The notes: generated by a model not told the origin, from the letters alone. DNA of 45,658 nucleotides from an uncultured Bacteroidales bacterium (GCA_905235995.1 CAJONI010000011.1:1-45658), one strand, 5' to 3'; positions 16,228 through 25,402 are shown, counted from the stretch's first letter. A program made the numbers and translations.

Positions 16228-16262
16228 TTTTTCGCGAGATTACGTATCTTTGTCGCGAAAAA
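16228..16262. promoter_or_regulatory. 10-bp inverted repeat around the tcdA promoter
   Basis: TTTTTCGCGA (16228-16237) and TCGCGAAAAA (16253-16262) are a perfect inverted repeat with a 15-bp spacer. The spacer contains the -7 box TATCTTTG (16245-16252), and the right arm covers the expected transcript start. This geometry suits a repressor operator. A cruciform or RNA hairpin is the alternative. Confidence 0.5.
16245..16252 (+). promoter_or_regulatory. -7 box of tcdA
   Basis: TATCTTTG is an exact TAnnTTTG match, 17 nt before the ATG at 16270, inside the inverted repeat 16228-16262. Confidence 0.68.
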
Positions 16263-16269
16263 AGCTCTC

Positions 16270-17037
16270 ATGGACAACTCCAGACCTGCATTCCTCTCGC
16301 GCACTGCCCTGCTTATGGGCGACGACGTGATGGACGCCCTCACGGGCGCCAGGGTGATTCTCTTCGGGGTGGGAGGCGTAGGCAGCTGGTGCGCCGAAGG
16401 GCTTATACGCAGCGGCATAAGGCACATCACGCTCGTTGATTCCGACGTCGTGAGCGAGAGCAACGTCAACCGCCAGCTGATGGCCACTTCTCGCACCGTA
16501 GGCCAGGTCAAGGTCGAGGCGCTGCGCGACCGCCTGCTGGAGATAGACCCTGGGGCTGAGGTCACGGCAATCCGGCGCGTCTATTCCGCCGAAACCGCGG
16601 ACTCCTTCCGGATGGAGGAATACGACTACATCATCGACGCCATCGATTCCCTGAAGGAGAAGTCCGACCTCATCCTGCGGGCCACCCGCACTCCGGCGGT
16701 GTTTTTCTCCTCCATGGGCGCCGCCTGCAAGGTCGACCCCCGGAAGGTGCGCGTCGCCGAATTCTGGAATGTCCGCGGCTGCCCGCTGGGAGCTGCCATA
16801 CGCAAGAAATTCAAGCAGAACCACACCTGGCCCGGGCACAAGTTCCAGTGCGTGTACGACGAGGAAGTCCTGCCCAACCGGGGCCAGGCCCTCGCCGCCG
16901 ACTCCTCCAACAGCGAGTGGGACGGCCGCAAGGCACAGATCAACGGCACGGCCGCCCACATCACGGCAATCTTCGGCATGACACTCGCCGGCCTGGTGAT
17001 CGAGGACGTCTACGAAAAGGCCCTGCAAAAAAAATAA
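16270..17037 (+). CDS. tcdA: tRNA threonylcarbamoyladenosine dehydratase (ThiF/E1-like)
   Basis: The 255-residue product has the E1-like Rossmann nucleotide loop GVGGVGSWCAEGLIRSG near residue 35, followed by LVDSDVVSESNVNRQ, the acidic/arginine adenylation signature. The motif YIIDAIDSLKEKSDL and the C-terminal GTAAHITAIFGMTLAGLV fit TcdA/CsdL, which cyclises t6A37 to ct6A in ANN-decoding tRNAs. The length is normal (about 230-270). Two tRNA genes follow 54 bp downstream with their own promoter box. A ThiF or MoeB assignment is less likely because the C-terminal half matches the TcdA type. Confidence 0.92.
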   Translation: MDNSRPAFLSRTALLMGDDVMDALTGARVILFGVGGVGSWCAEGLIRSGIRHITLVDSDVVSESNVNRQLMATSRTVGQVKVEALRDRLLEIDPGAEVTAIRRVYSAETADSFRMEEYDYIIDAIDSLKEKSDLILRATRTPAVFFSSMGAACKVDPRKVRVAEFWNVRGCPLGAAIRKKFKQNHTWPGHKFQCVYDEEVLPNRGQALAADSSNSEWDGRKAQINGTAAHITAIFGMTLAGLVIEDVYEKALQKK

Positions 17038-17066
17038 TCTTTTTCTTGCAAACCCGAAAATTTTCA

Positions 17067-17074
17067 TACCTTTG
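17067..17074 (+). promoter_or_regulatory. -7 box of the tRNA-Gln/tRNA-Met unit
   Basis: TACCTTTG matches TAnnTTTG, 17 nt before the first base of tRNA-Gln. A TTGC sequence at 17047-17050 is a possible -33 partner. Confidence 0.65.
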
Positions 17075-17091
17075 CAGTCCCAAAGCTGCAC

Positions 17092-17162
17092 TGAGGTATG
17101 GTGTAATGGCAGCACAAGAGATTCTGGTCCTCTTAGTGGCGGTTCGAATCCGTCTACCTCAA
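17092..17162 (+). tRNA. tRNA-Gln (CTG)
   Basis: The acceptor stem TGAGGTA/TACCTCA (17092-17098/17155-17161) with discriminator A17162 is perfect. The anticodon loop TTCTGGT has CTG at 17124-17126. The anticodon stem has an A-C mismatch at its loop-closing pair. The T loop GGTTCGAAT is canonical. CCA is not encoded. Confidence 0.92.
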
Positions 17163-17177
17163 CAAACAAAGCGGTAC

Positions 17178-17251
17178 GGCGGGATAGCTCAGCTGGTTAG
17201 AGCGCATGATTCATAATCATGAGGTCCCCAGTTCAATCCTGGGTCCCGCTA
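17178..17251 (+). tRNA. tRNA-Met (CAT)
   Basis: The acceptor stem GGCGGGA/TCCCGCT, D stem GCTC/GAGC, anticodon stem CATGA/TCATG with loop TTCATAA (CAT at 17212-17214) and T arm CCCAG/CTGGG are all visible. The first acceptor pair is G-T and CCA is not encoded. It reads as elongator tRNA-Met. A lysidine-type tRNA-Ile2 cannot be excluded from the sequence alone. Confidence 0.9.
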
Positions 17252-17258
17252 CCTGAAT

Positions 17259-17292
17259 AAAAGAGGAATCTGCGAAGGCAGGTTCCTCTTTT
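17259..17292 (+). terminator. Rho-independent terminator after tRNA-Met
   Basis: AAAAGAGGAA...CTGC and GCAG...TTCCTCTTTT form a long hairpin with a short GAAG-type loop and a T-rich 3' end (CTCTTTTCTT). It ends the tRNA-Gln/tRNA-Met transcript 7 bp after the last tRNA base. Confidence 0.82.
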
Positions 17293-17336
17293 CTTATGGC
17301 GAAGACGCCTTTCTTTATCTCTATTAAAAAAAGTGC

Positions 17337-17344
17337 TATTTTTG
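17337..17344 (+). promoter_or_regulatory. -7 box of the YbhN-like gene
   Basis: TATTTTTG matches TAnnTTTG, 19 nt before the ATG at 17364. Confidence 0.65.
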
Positions 17345-17363
17345 CATTGGAAACGTCGTGACC

Positions 17364-18347
17364 ATGAATGCCAAAGTCAAGAACGTCCTGAAATACCTGC
17401 TGTCGCTGGCCCTTGCCGTAGTGCTCGTATGGTTCGCCTTGCGCAGCGTCGACTGGAACGCTTTCCTCGAAGGCCTGAAGCTCACCCGCTGGATCTGGCT
17501 CGTGCCCTTCTTCGCCGCCTGCATCGGGGCCCTGGTGTTCCGCGCCTTCCGCTGGCAGACGCTGCTCCGCGCTTCCGGACAGAAGTCCGGCTGGCTGACG
17601 GTATGGGATGCAAACAACATAGGCAACATGGCCAACGTAGCGCTCCCGGGCACCGGAGAGTTGCTCCGCTGCGGCTACGTGTCGAAAAAATCGGGCTACG
17701 GAAACGTTTTCGGGACAGTTGTCATGGAGCGCGCGTGGGACATAACCGCCATCGTCCTGCTCATTGTGCTGGCCGTGGTGCTCGACTCCTCCAAGTTCGG
17801 TCCCTTCTTCCAGGAGCAGGTGTTCGCGCCTTTCGCCGGACGCTTCGACTTCTCGCTATGGTGGCTGGTGGCGGCTTTCGTGGTGCTGGCCGCGCTTTTC
17901 TTCTGGGCCGTGTTCCGTTTCCGCAGCCGCAACCGCTTCTGCGGCAGGGTGGCCGACGCCGTCGCCTCCATAGGCCAGGGCTTCGCGAGCTTCGGCAAGC
18001 TGGAGCACAAATGGCTCTTCCTGCTCTACACGCTGGGCATCTGGACCATGTACCTGCTCATGTGCTACACCATCATGCGCGCGCTGCCCGACCTCGACGC
18101 ACTTGGAATCGAAGACGCGCTCTTCTTCACCGCCATAGGCAACATAGCTTCGATAATTCCCGTGCCGGGCGGCATCGGGGCATACCACTACCTCATCGCG
18201 CTGTCGGTATCATCGCTGTACGGCGGAAGCTGGGAGACAGGCATCCTGTTCGCTACGCTCCAGCATGAGCTCCACAATGTTCTCGTACTTGCCCTGGGCG
18301 TGATCTCCTACGCCCGCACGGCCATCGTCTCCCGTCGGGAAGCTTAG
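17364..18347 (+). CDS. YbhN/lysylphosphatidylglycerol-synthase-like flippase membrane protein
   Basis: The product is 327 residues from the ATG at 17364 (a GTG two codons earlier is possible). About eight membrane helices are visible, together with the family marks VFRAFRWQTLLRA near residue 57, NIGNMANVALPGTGELLRC near 87 and the C-terminal NIASIIPVPGGIGAYHYL. The UPF0104/LPG-synthase TM family includes the flippase half of MprF and many proteins of unknown substrate. It probably handles a lipid or prenyl-linked molecule in the inner membrane. Its stop codon overlaps that of the convergent deoxynucleoside kinase gene. Confidence 0.88.
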   Translation: MNAKVKNVLKYLLSLALAVVLVWFALRSVDWNAFLEGLKLTRWIWLVPFFAACIGALVFRAFRWQTLLRASGQKSGWLTVWDANNIGNMANVALPGTGELLRCGYVSKKSGYGNVFGTVVMERAWDITAIVLLIVLAVVLDSSKFGPFFQEQVFAPFAGRFDFSLWWLVAAFVVLAALFFWAVFRFRSRNRFCGRVADAVASIGQGFASFGKLEHKWLFLLYTLGIWTMYLLMCYTIMRALPDLDALGIEDALFFTAIGNIASIIPVPGGIGAYHYLIALSVSSLYGGSWETGILFATLQHELHNVLVLALGVISYARTAIVSRREA

Positions 18348-18958
18348 AAAAGTCCGTTGATCTGCGCCTCAATCAGGTCGCAGAGGGTGCTGAAGTCTTC
18401 GGGGCTCTCCTCGAAGTTGAGCTTGTCTACGTCGACGATCAGGAGCTTGCCGTCGCGATAGTTTTCCACCCACTCCTCGTAGAGGGCGTTCAGGCCCTTG
18501 AGATAATCGAGGCGGATGCTGCTCTCGTATTCGCGTCCGCGCTTCTGGATGTTGCCCACAAGGTGGGGAATGGAACTGCGTAGATAGATCAGCAGGTCGG
18601 GGGCCTTGACCAGAGAGGACATAAGGGAGAAGAGCGACTTGTAGTTGTCGAAGTCGCGGGTCGACATGAGGCCCATGTTGTGGAGGTTGGGAGCGAAGAT
18701 GCAGGCGTCTTCATAGATGCTGCGGTCCTGGATGATGATCTCCTCATGCTTGGAAATCTCGACTACGTCGAGGAATCGCTTGTTGAGGAAATATATCTGG
18801 ATATTGAACGACCAGCGCTCCATATCGTTGTAGAAGTCTGCGAGATATGGATTGTAGTCGACGGATTCGTACTTGGGGGTCCAGTGGAAATGGCCGGCCA
18901 GCATCCTGGTGAGAGTGGTCTTGCCGCTTCCGATGTTTCCTGCGATGGCGATATGCAT
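18344..18958 (-). CDS. Deoxynucleoside kinase
   Basis: The product is 204 residues from the ATG at 18958 (MHIAIAGNIGSGKTTLTRML). The P-loop GNIGSGKTT is at residues 7-15. The DRS motif (IIIQDRSIYEDACIFAPNLH) and the LID-like RGREYESSIRLDYLKGLNALYEEW identify the dCK/dGK family, which phosphorylates deoxynucleosides with ATP in salvage. It cannot be told from sequence alone whether it prefers dA, dG or dC. It is divergent from the MBL hydrolase across symmetric promoter boxes and overlaps the YbhN stop by 3 bp. Confidence 0.92.
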   Translation of the reverse strand: MHIAIAGNIGSGKTTLTRMLAGHFHWTPKYESVDYNPYLADFYNDMERWSFNIQIYFLNKRFLDVVEISKHEEIIIQDRSIYEDACIFAPNLHNMGLMSTRDFDNYKSLFSLMSSLVKAPDLLIYLRSSIPHLVGNIQKRGREYESSIRLDYLKGLNALYEEWVENYRDGKLLIVDVDKLNFEESPEDFSTLCDLIEAQINGLF

Positions 18959-18984
18959 GATGGACGTAGTTTTTGATTGGCTCA

Positions 18985-18992
18985 CAAAATTA
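18985..18992 (-). promoter_or_regulatory. -7 box of the deoxynucleoside kinase gene
   Basis: TAATTTTG on the minus strand matches TAnnTTTG, 26 nt before the ATG. It is the left arm of the inverted repeat 18985-19013. Confidence 0.65.
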
Positions 18993-19005
18993 CAACATCT
19001 TTTCG

Positions 19006-19013
19006 TAATTTTG
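19006..19013 (+). promoter_or_regulatory. -7 box of the MBL-uvrA-kinase operon
   Basis: TAATTTTG matches TAnnTTTG, 18 nt before the ATG at 19032. With the opposite box it makes the perfect inverted repeat CAAAATTAC/GTAATTTTG with an 11-bp spacer. Confidence 0.68.
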
Positions 19014-19031
19014 CATGTTTGAAGGTTTTTT

Positions 19032-19670
19032 ATGGAAATCAAGACTTTCTTCTGCAACCCTTTGCACGAATGCTGCTACCTGGCGTGGGACGGAACCGGA
19101 GCCTGCGTGATCGTGGACCCGGGCTGTTATGGCGCCGCGGAACTCTCCCTCATCGAATCTTTCGTGGAGGGCAAAAACCTGCGTCCCGAAAAGATTTTGC
19201 TTACCCACAGCCATTTCGACCATATCCTGGGCCTTGAAGCCGTGGCCAGTCGCTGGAAACTGGATGTCTACATGCATCCGGACGACAGGGAGCAGCTTGT
19301 GCGCTCTGCCGATTGGTGCGCCCGGCTCGGGCTGGAATTCAAGCCATTCACAGGCCGCTTCGTCGACATCGCCGACGGCGACAAGATCTCATTCGGCGAC
19401 ACTACGCTCGAAGTTCTGGCCACGCCGGGACATACCCAGGGCGGAGTCTGCTTCTACTGCAGGGCCGACGGCGTGATCTTCACCGGCGACACGCTCTTCG
19501 CCGGCAGCATAGGCCGCACCGACCACCCCGGCGGCAACTACGAGCAACTCATCGACAGCATCTTCCGCAAGCTCCTGCCGCTCGACGGCGAAGTCATGGT
19601 GCTTCCCGGCCACGGCGGAAGCAGCTCCATAGGCTACGAACGCTCCACGAACCCTTTCCTGCAACCTTGA
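19032..19670 (+). CDS. MBL-fold metallo-hydrolase (glyoxalase II-like)
   Basis: The 212-residue product carries the metallo-beta-lactamase motifs [10 protein letters not shown] (HxHxDH), [24 protein letters not shown] and a terminal PGHGGSSS. These place it in the YcbL/glyoxalase II-like group of thioester hydrolases acting with two zinc ions in the cytoplasm. The lack of the C-terminal helical domain of true GloB makes the short YcbL type more likely. It ends 1 bp before uvrA and is the first gene of that operon. The substrate is not known. Confidence 0.9.
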   Translation: MEIKTFFCNPLHECCYLAWDGTGACVIVDPGCYGAAELSLIESFVEGKNLRPEKILLTHSHFDHILGLEAVASRWKLDVYMHPDDREQLVRSADWCARLGLEFKPFTGRFVDIADGDKISFGDTTLEVLATPGHTQGGVCFYCRADGVIFTGDTLFAGSIGRTDHPGGNYEQLIDSIFRKLLPLDGEVMVLPGHGGSSSIGYERSTNPFLQP

Positions 19671-19671
19671 G

Positions 19672-22491
19672 ATGAACCGGCAAGACAAGATATCCATCAT
19701 AGGAGCGCGCGTCCACAATCTCAAGGACATCGACCTGGAGATTCCCCGCAACAAGCTGGTCGTGGTCACGGGCCTGTCGGGCAGCGGAAAGAGCTCCCTG
19801 GCCTTCGACACCATCTGCGCCGAGGGGCAGCGCCGCTACATGGATACTCTCTCCGCCTACGCCCGCCAGTTCATAGGAATGCTGGAACGCCCCGACATCG
19901 ACGAGATAAAAGGCCTGAGCCCCGTGATCTCCATCGAACAGAAGACGGTCGGGCGCAACCCGCGCTCCACCGTGGGCACCATCACCGAAATATACGACTT
20001 CTTCCGCCTGCTCTACGCCCGTGCCGCACAGGCCTTCTCGCCCGAAACCGGAAAGGAGATGGTACGATATACGGAGGAAGAGATAGTGGACCTTGTGCTT
20101 CAGCGCTTTGCCGGGCAGAAGGTGCTGATGCTCGCACCTCTGGTGAGGGGACGCAAGGGCCACTACCGCGAACTCTTCACCCAGCTGCAGAGAAAGGGCT
20201 ACACCCAGGTGCGGGTCGACGGCACGATCTGCGAACTCTCGGAAACCGGGCCGCTCGACCGCTACAGGATACACTTCGTGGAACTTGTGGTCGACAAGCT
20301 CATCCCCAGCGCCGACGACCGCAAGCGCATACGCGACTCCGTGACCACCGCACTGTCGCAGGGCAAAGGCTCGCTGGCCATCCTCACCCTTGAAGACAAC
20401 CAGCTCCAGCACTTCAGCCGCAACCTGGTCTGCCCCGACACCGGCCTGTCGTTCGAGCTTCCGGCACCCCATACCTTCTCGTTCAATTCTCCGCAGGGCG
20501 CATGCCCGCACTGCCGTGGGCTCGGCACCGTGGCCCGCGCCGACATGGGCAAGATAATCCCCGACCGCAGCCGCTCCATCGCCGACGGCGGAATCGAGAT
20601 CATAGGCCCGCTCCGCGGCAACAACATGTTCCGCTACCTGGAAGCCATCGCCCGCCGCTATCGATTCTCCCTCCACGACCCCATCGGCGAGATTCCGGAA
20701 GAGGCCCTGCAGGTGATACTCTACGGGACCGACGAACTGCTCCGCATAGGCTCCACCGAGTCAGACATGGAGATGTCCACCTTCCCTGGCATACTCGCCC
20801 AGCTGTCGGTGGAAGGAGAGGAGGAGGACCATCCCTGGAAGCAGAAGCGGAAGGAGCTGTTCCTCGAAGAGATGCCCTGCCCGGTGTGCGGCGGCACGAG
20901 GCTCAAGGCCGAGGCGCTGAATTTCAAGATCGACGGCAAGAACATAGCCGAAGTGGCCGACATGGACATCAGCGAGCTCTACGACTGGGTCGCGTCGCTC
21001 CCCGGGCGCCTCACGCAACGCCAGAAGACCATTGCCAACGACATACTCAAGGAGCTGCAGGCCCGGATCGGCTTCCTGCGCGACGTAGGCCTGGAATACC
21101 TCTCCCTGAGCCGCGCCACCCGTTCGCTCAGCGGCGGCGAGAGCCAGCGCATCAGGCTGGCCACCCAGATAGGGTCGAAGCTGGTCAACGTGCTCTACGT
21201 GCTCGACGAGCCGAGCATCGGACTCCATCAGAAGGACAACCGCAAACTCATCGGCTCTCTCAGCGCCCTCCGCGACTCTGGCAATTCGGTGATGGTGGTC
21301 GAGCACGACGAGGAGATGATGCGAAGCGCCGACTGGCTGGTGGACCTGGGCCCCGGCGCCGGAAAGGAAGGCGGGCGTCTGCTCTACAACGGCCTTCCCT
21401 CCCAAATCGCTGACGTTCCCGAGGGGCAGAGCCCGACCATCGACTACCTGCTCAAGCGCAAGTGCATAGAAGTACCGTCCGTGCGCCGTCCCGGCAACGG
21501 CAGGTACATCACCCTGCAGGGCGCCAGGGGCAACAACCTGAAAGACGTAACCCTCGACCTGCCGCTCGGGCTGCTGGTGGGCATAAGCGGAGTGAGCGGC
21601 AGCGGCAAGAGCTCGCTGGTCAGCGAGACGCTGCTTCCCATACTCAGCAACCGGATCTACAGGTCGAAGTACCCTGTCCTGCCCTACGGACATATCGACG
21701 GTGTCGAGAATATCGACAAGGTCATCGAGGTGGACCAGCAGCCCATAGGCCGCTCGCCGCGCAGCAACCCTGCCACCTACACCGACGTGATGACCGACAT
21801 CCGCCGCCTTTTCGAGGCGACGCCCGACGCTCAGGTGCGGGGATTCAAGGCCAACCGCTTCTCCTTCAATGTGAAGGGGGGACGCTGCGAGGCCTGCAAG
21901 GGCGCCGGGGTGCAGCTCATCGAGATGCACTTCCTCCCTTCGGTGCAGGTGACCTGCAAGGAGTGCGGAGGGCGGCGCTACAAGCCCGACACCCTTGCCG
22001 TGCGCTACAAGGGCAAGAATATCAGCGAGGTACTCGACATGAACGTGTCCGAGGCCGCAGTGTTCTTCGAACATATCCCCTCCATCGCACAGAAACTCCG
22101 CACACTCGAGGAAGTGGGCCTGGGCTACCTGACCCTCGGCCAGAGCGCCACCACCCTCAGCGGCGGCGAGAGCCAGAGGCTGAAGCTCTCCGCCGAGCTG
22201 GCCCGGCGCGATACCGGCAACACGCTCTATCTCCTCGACGAGCCTACCACCGGCCTTCACTTCGAAGACATCAAGGTGCTGGTCGGGGTGCTGCAGAGGC
22301 TGGTCGACAAGGGCAACACGGTCGTGATCATCGAGCACAACCTTGACATACTCAAGTCAGTGGACTGGCTAGTAGACCTCGGCCCCGGCGGAGGCAGGGA
22401 CGGAGGAACGATTGTTGCTGAGGGTACCCCGGAACAGGTGGCGGCGACGCCCGGCTCCTGGACCGGCGAATATTTGAAAACAATGCTATGA
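19672..22491 (+). CDS. uvrA: Excinuclease ABC subunit A
   Basis: The 939-residue product is the damage-sensing ATPase of nucleotide excision repair. Two ABC modules are visible: P-loops GLSGSGKSS near residue 34 and GVSGSGKSS near 640, and signatures [14 protein letters not shown] and [14 protein letters not shown]. Zinc-module cysteines appear in [26 protein letters not shown] and CKECGGRRY. In the first zinc site the usual second cysteine of the leading pair is replaced (CPDTG), which also occurs in other Bacteroidetes UvrA proteins as far as I recall. Length is normal. It sits between the MBL gene (1-bp gap) and a kinase gene (4-bp ATGA overlap). Confidence 0.97.
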   Translation: MNRQDKISIIGARVHNLKDIDLEIPRNKLVVVTGLSGSGKSSLAFDTICAEGQRRYMDTLSAYARQFIGMLERPDIDEIKGLSPVISIEQKTVGRNPRSTVGTITEIYDFFRLLYARAAQAFSPETGKEMVRYTEEEIVDLVLQRFAGQKVLMLAPLVRGRKGHYRELFTQLQRKGYTQVRVDGTICELSETGPLDRYRIHFVELVVDKLIPSADDRKRIRDSVTTALSQGKGSLAILTLEDNQLQHFSRNLVCPDTGLSFELPAPHTFSFNSPQGACPHCRGLGTVARADMGKIIPDRSRSIADGGIEIIGPLRGNNMFRYLEAIARRYRFSLHDPIGEIPEEALQVILYGTDELLRIGSTESDMEMSTFPGILAQLSVEGEEEDHPWKQKRKELFLEEMPCPVCGGTRLKAEALNFKIDGKNIAEVADMDISELYDWVASLPGRLTQRQKTIANDILKELQARIGFLRDVGLEYLSLSRATRSLSGGESQRIRLATQIGSKLVNVLYVLDEPSIGLHQKDNRKLIGSLSALRDSGNSVMVVEHDEEMMRSADWLVDLGPGAGKEGGRLLYNGLPSQIADVPEGQSPTIDYLLKRKCIEVPSVRRPGNGRYITLQGARGNNLKDVTLDLPLGLLVGISGVSGSGKSSLVSETLLPILSNRIYRSKYPVLPYGHIDGVENIDKVIEVDQQPIGRSPRSNPATYTDVMTDIRRLFEATPDAQVRGFKANRFSFNVKGGRCEACKGAGVQLIEMHFLPSVQVTCKECGGRRYKPDTLAVRYKGKNISEVLDMNVSEAAVFFEHIPSIAQKLRTLEEVGLGYLTLGQSATTLSGGESQRLKLSAELARRDTGNTLYLLDEPTTGLHFEDIKVLVGVLQRLVDKGNTVVIIEHNLDILKSVDWLVDLGPGGGRDGGTIVAEGTPEQVAATPGSWTGEYLKTML

Positions 22492-23465
22492 TCAAAGAAA
22501 TGTCGATGTGGCGGAATGTGTTCCGCGAAAACAATGTCAGTTCGCTCAACGAAGTGATTGCCAGCGGGAAGGCCCGCTATGCAATCAACCTCTCCGAGAC
22601 CCTGCACGACCACAGCTACGCTGAGATCGCCAACGAGGTGGCCGACCGGCCCGGTGTGAGACTGGTGCTGATCGCAGGCCCTTCGAGCAGCGGCAAGACC
22701 ACCTCCTCCAAGCGTCTGGCCATGCACATGCGGGTCATAGGACTCAACCCCATCATCATCTCGCTCGACGACTATTTCCGCAACAGGGAGGATACTCCCC
22801 GCGACAAGAACGGCGACTATGATTTCGAATGCCTGGAAGCCCTCGACGTACCTTTCCTCAACGAACAGCTGAGCGAGCTGTTCGCCGGAAGTCGGGTCGA
22901 GATACCGAAATACGACTTCATCACGGGCAGGCGCCACTTCGACGGCCAGTTCCTGAAACTTTCCAATGACGACGTCCTTATCATGGAAGGCATACACGGG
23001 CTCAATCCCTCCCTGACGCCGCAGATTCCGTCAGAGGAGAAGTTCAAGCTCTACGTGTCGGTGCTCAACCCCCTGCACGTAGGCAGGGTTATCCGCCTGA
23101 CTGCCGTCGACTACCGCAAGCTCCGCAGGATAGTGAGGGACAACCAGTTCCGCGGCATTTCGGCGGAAGCGACGATCCTGCGCTGGCCCAGCGTCCGCGC
23201 CGGGGAGGAGAAATACATCCTGCCCTTCAAGTCGGAGGCCGACGCCGAGTTCAACTCGGCGCTGTTCTACGAGATTCCGATGCTGAAGTGCTACGCGGAA
23301 CCGCTGCTGCAGGTGATTCCGAAAACCAGTCCGGCCTACCCTGAAGCCCGGCGCCTGCTGGGGCTGATCAGAAACGTGATAGCCATGACTCCGGTCGACG
23401 TACGCCACATCCCTCCCGTCTCCATCATCAGGGAGTTCATAGGAGGGAGCAGCTTTACGTATTGA
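22488..23465 (+). CDS. Uridine kinase-like nucleoside kinase (short form)
   Basis: The 325-residue product has a P-loop GPSSSGKTTSSKRL near residue 64, LDDYFRNREDTPRDKNGDYDFE and FITGRRHFDG, the phosphoribulokinase/uridine kinase family pattern. It should phosphorylate a nucleoside such as uridine or cytidine. Homologues I know from Bacteroides and clostridia are about 550 residues with an N-terminal TGS-like part. Here only about 60 residues precede the P-loop. The start is fixed by an ATGA overlap with uvrA, so the short form looks genuine. The gene faces the PfkB gene across a hairpin. Confidence 0.87.
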   Translation: MIKEMSMWRNVFRENNVSSLNEVIASGKARYAINLSETLHDHSYAEIANEVADRPGVRLVLIAGPSSSGKTTSSKRLAMHMRVIGLNPIIISLDDYFRNREDTPRDKNGDYDFECLEALDVPFLNEQLSELFAGSRVEIPKYDFITGRRHFDGQFLKLSNDDVLIMEGIHGLNPSLTPQIPSEEKFKLYVSVLNPLHVGRVIRLTAVDYRKLRRIVRDNQFRGISAEATILRWPSVRAGEEKYILPFKSEADAEFNSALFYEIPMLKCYAEPLLQVIPKTSPAYPEARRLLGLIRNVIAMTPVDVRHIPPVSIIREFIGGSSFTY

Positions 23466-23468
23466 GAC

Positions 23469-23485
23469 GCCGGGCCTTGCCCGGC
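23469..23485. terminator. Hairpin between convergent kinase genes
   Basis: A perfect 7-bp GC stem GCCGGGC/GCCCGGC encloses a CTT loop in the 30-bp gap between the uridine kinase-like and PfkB genes. No T tract follows on either strand, so it may be a weak bidirectional terminator that relies on stem strength. Confidence 0.5.
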
Positions 23486-23495
23486 ATGGCGGAAG

Positions 23496-24488
23496 TCATT
23501 CTTCCACGCCCATTATCCGGCGGACCTCCTGCTTGGCGGCCTTCCAGCGGGGGATGTCGATCTTGGTACCCACGACTTCAACCACCTTGGCGGCAAGCGC
23601 CGAGCCGACTTCACCGCAGGTCCTGAGCGGCATGCCGTGCGCGTGGGCATAGAGGAAGCCTGCTGCGTAGGTGTCGCCGGCGCCGGTCGCGTCGACTGCG
23701 TCGCCCGGCCAGGGGTCCACGAAATGGTACTCGTCGCCCGACTGTATCATCGAGCCGTCCTTACCCACCTTGACCACCGCTATCGAAGCCATCTCCGACA
23801 TGGCCTGCAGGGCCTCGCGGGGCGGCTTGTGGGTGAAGGCAGCAGCCTCGGTCTCGTTGGCGAACACTATGTCGACATAGTTCTTGACTATGTCCTGAAG
23901 GAAGACGTTGTTCGACTCCACCACATTGTAGGAAGCCATGTCGAGCGATATGATCATGCCGTGGGCCTTGCCCATCTCCACGATACGGCGCACAAGATAC
24001 TGGTTCTGAACCAGATAGCCCTCGACGTGCAGGTAGTCGTAGCCTTCGAAATATTCGGGCTTCAGGTCGTCAGGCTCCAGCTGCAGCGCGGCGCCGAGGT
24101 AGGTGGCGAAGGTGCGGTCGGCGTTCGGGGCGGTGATGAACACCATCGCGCGGCCCGAGGACACCGTACCGACAAGCAGGGTCGACTTGATGCCGTTCTG
24201 CATCTGCGACTGGCGGAAGAGCGAGCCAAGCTCGTCGTCGCCCACCTTGCCTATGTAGCCTGAAGGCATGCCCAGGATCGCGGTGGCGGAGACGGTGTTG
24301 GCCGCTGAGCCGCCCGCGACGTACTGTATGCCTATCTTCTTGAGGTCGGCCCAGATGGTGTTGCCCGTGCGCGCATCTACGTGCTGCATGCTGCCCAAGG
24401 GCAGGTTGTACTTCTTGAGCAGGGTATCGTCGGGCAGGATGGCCAGGATGTCGGTCAGGGCGTTGCCTATTCCAAGGATCGATTTCAT
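23496..24488 (-). CDS. PfkB family sugar/nucleoside kinase (adenosine kinase-like)
   Basis: The product is 330 residues from the ATG at 24488, which overlaps the stop of the nucleotidyltransferase gene by 4 bp (ATGA). The N-terminus MKSILGIGNALTDILAILPD and the glycine pair AGGSAANTV are typical of ribokinase-like folds of the adenosine kinase subgroup. The C-terminal catalytic motif is AVDATGAGDTYAAGF with the base Asp in DATGAGD. The substrate may be adenosine or a sugar. As the last gene of the amylase operon it could phosphorylate a sugar that the neighbouring nucleotidyltransferase uses, but this is inference. Confidence 0.88.
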   Translation of the reverse strand: MKSILGIGNALTDILAILPDDTLLKKYNLPLGSMQHVDARTGNTIWADLKKIGIQYVAGGSAANTVSATAILGMPSGYIGKVGDDELGSLFRQSQMQNGIKSTLLVGTVSSGRAMVFITAPNADRTFATYLGAALQLEPDDLKPEYFEGYDYLHVEGYLVQNQYLVRRIVEMGKAHGMIISLDMASYNVVESNNVFLQDIVKNYVDIVFANETEAAAFTHKPPREALQAMSEMASIAVVKVGKDGSMIQSGDEYHFVDPWPGDAVDATGAGDTYAAGFLYAHAHGMPLRTCGEVGSALAAKVVEVVGTKIDIPRWKAAKQEVRRIMGVEE

Positions 24489-25402
24489 ACACCCCAGAGA
24501 TTGCGCGGGTAGACTCCATTCCCGATAAGCTTCCCTATCTTCTCGACGACGAACGGGCGGTCTTCCTTGTAGGTTACTCCGAACCACTTGGCCTCGCAGC
24601 CTATGACCTTGAACCTGGCCACGCCGCGACGGATGAGGATATCGGCGATGTAGGGGATGAAGAACTCTGCCTTCAGGTTGGTCTTCACATCGTCGGAATC
24701 CAGGAACATCTTGAATATCTCCTCCGAATACTCGAAATAGTCGGGAGTGAAGCCCCAGAAGTTCATCGACACCAGGCTCTCCTCAGAGACTTCGAAATCT
24801 TCGCCATTCTCAGTATAATAGACCTTGCCGTCGGCCTTGCGGGCGATGGCGGTACGCTCCACCACGCCGGCCAGGCAACCCGATTCGTCGGTGCTGCAGA
24901 TTCCCCTCGACACGGTTCCGAAATCAGAGAGAGTGTTCTTGAGGTAGTAGCCCACCAGTCCGTAATGTCCTTTCTGCCCTTCCACGCTGCGCAGGAAATC
25001 GGCTATGGCCATGAAGCCTTCGCGACCGTAGAAATCGTCGGAATTGATCACGGCGAAAGGCTCGTGGATCACCGGGGCGGCCATCATCACGGCATGGTTC
25101 GTCCCCCAGGGCTTCTCGCGTCCCTCAGGCACAGTATAGCCCTCGGGCAGACAGTCGAGTTCCTGGAACACGAATTCGACGTCGATCTTTCCGCCGAAGC
25201 GTTCACGGGAATAAATCTTCCGGAAAGCATCTGCAAAGGAATGACGGATGACGAACACCACCTTGCCGAAACCGGCCTGGATGGCGTCATAAATGGAATA
25301 GTCGATGATCGCCTCGCCGCAGGGGCCGAGACCGTCCATCTGTTTGAGGGAACCGTAGCGGGAACCCATGCCCGCAGCCAGCACCAGGAGTGTAGGTTTC
25401 AT
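24485..25402 (-). CDS. Sugar nucleotidyltransferase
   Basis: The 305-residue product starts with the NTP-transferase signature LVLAAGMGSRYGSLKQM and has AVINSDDFYG, the usual metal-binding aspartate region. It resembles Bacteroidales NDP-sugar pyrophosphorylase-like proteins and would make an NDP-sugar from a sugar phosphate, though the sugar is not identifiable. It starts 18 bp after the SusA-like amylase gene ends and overlaps the PfkB gene by 4 bp, so amylase, nucleotidyltransferase and kinase are probably one transcript. Confidence 0.85.
   Translation of the reverse strand: MKPTLLVLAAGMGSRYGSLKQMDGLGPCGEAIIDYSIYDAIQAGFGKVVFVIRHSFADAFRKIYSRERFGGKIDVEFVFQELDCLPEGYTVPEGREKPWGTNHAVMMAAPVIHEPFAVINSDDFYGREGFMAIADFLRSVEGQKGHYGLVGYYLKNTLSDFGTVSRGICSTDESGCLAGVVERTAIARKADGKVYYTENGEDFEVSEESLVSMNFWGFTPDYFEYSEEIFKMFLDSDDVKTNLKAEFFIPYIADILIRRGVARFKVIGCEAKWFGVTYKEDRPFVVEKIGKLIGNGVYPRNLWGV

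Noticed and set aside
20761-22338. A 525-codon open frame opposite uvrA
   Set aside because: No domain is recognisable and it lies fully within the conserved uvrA coding region.
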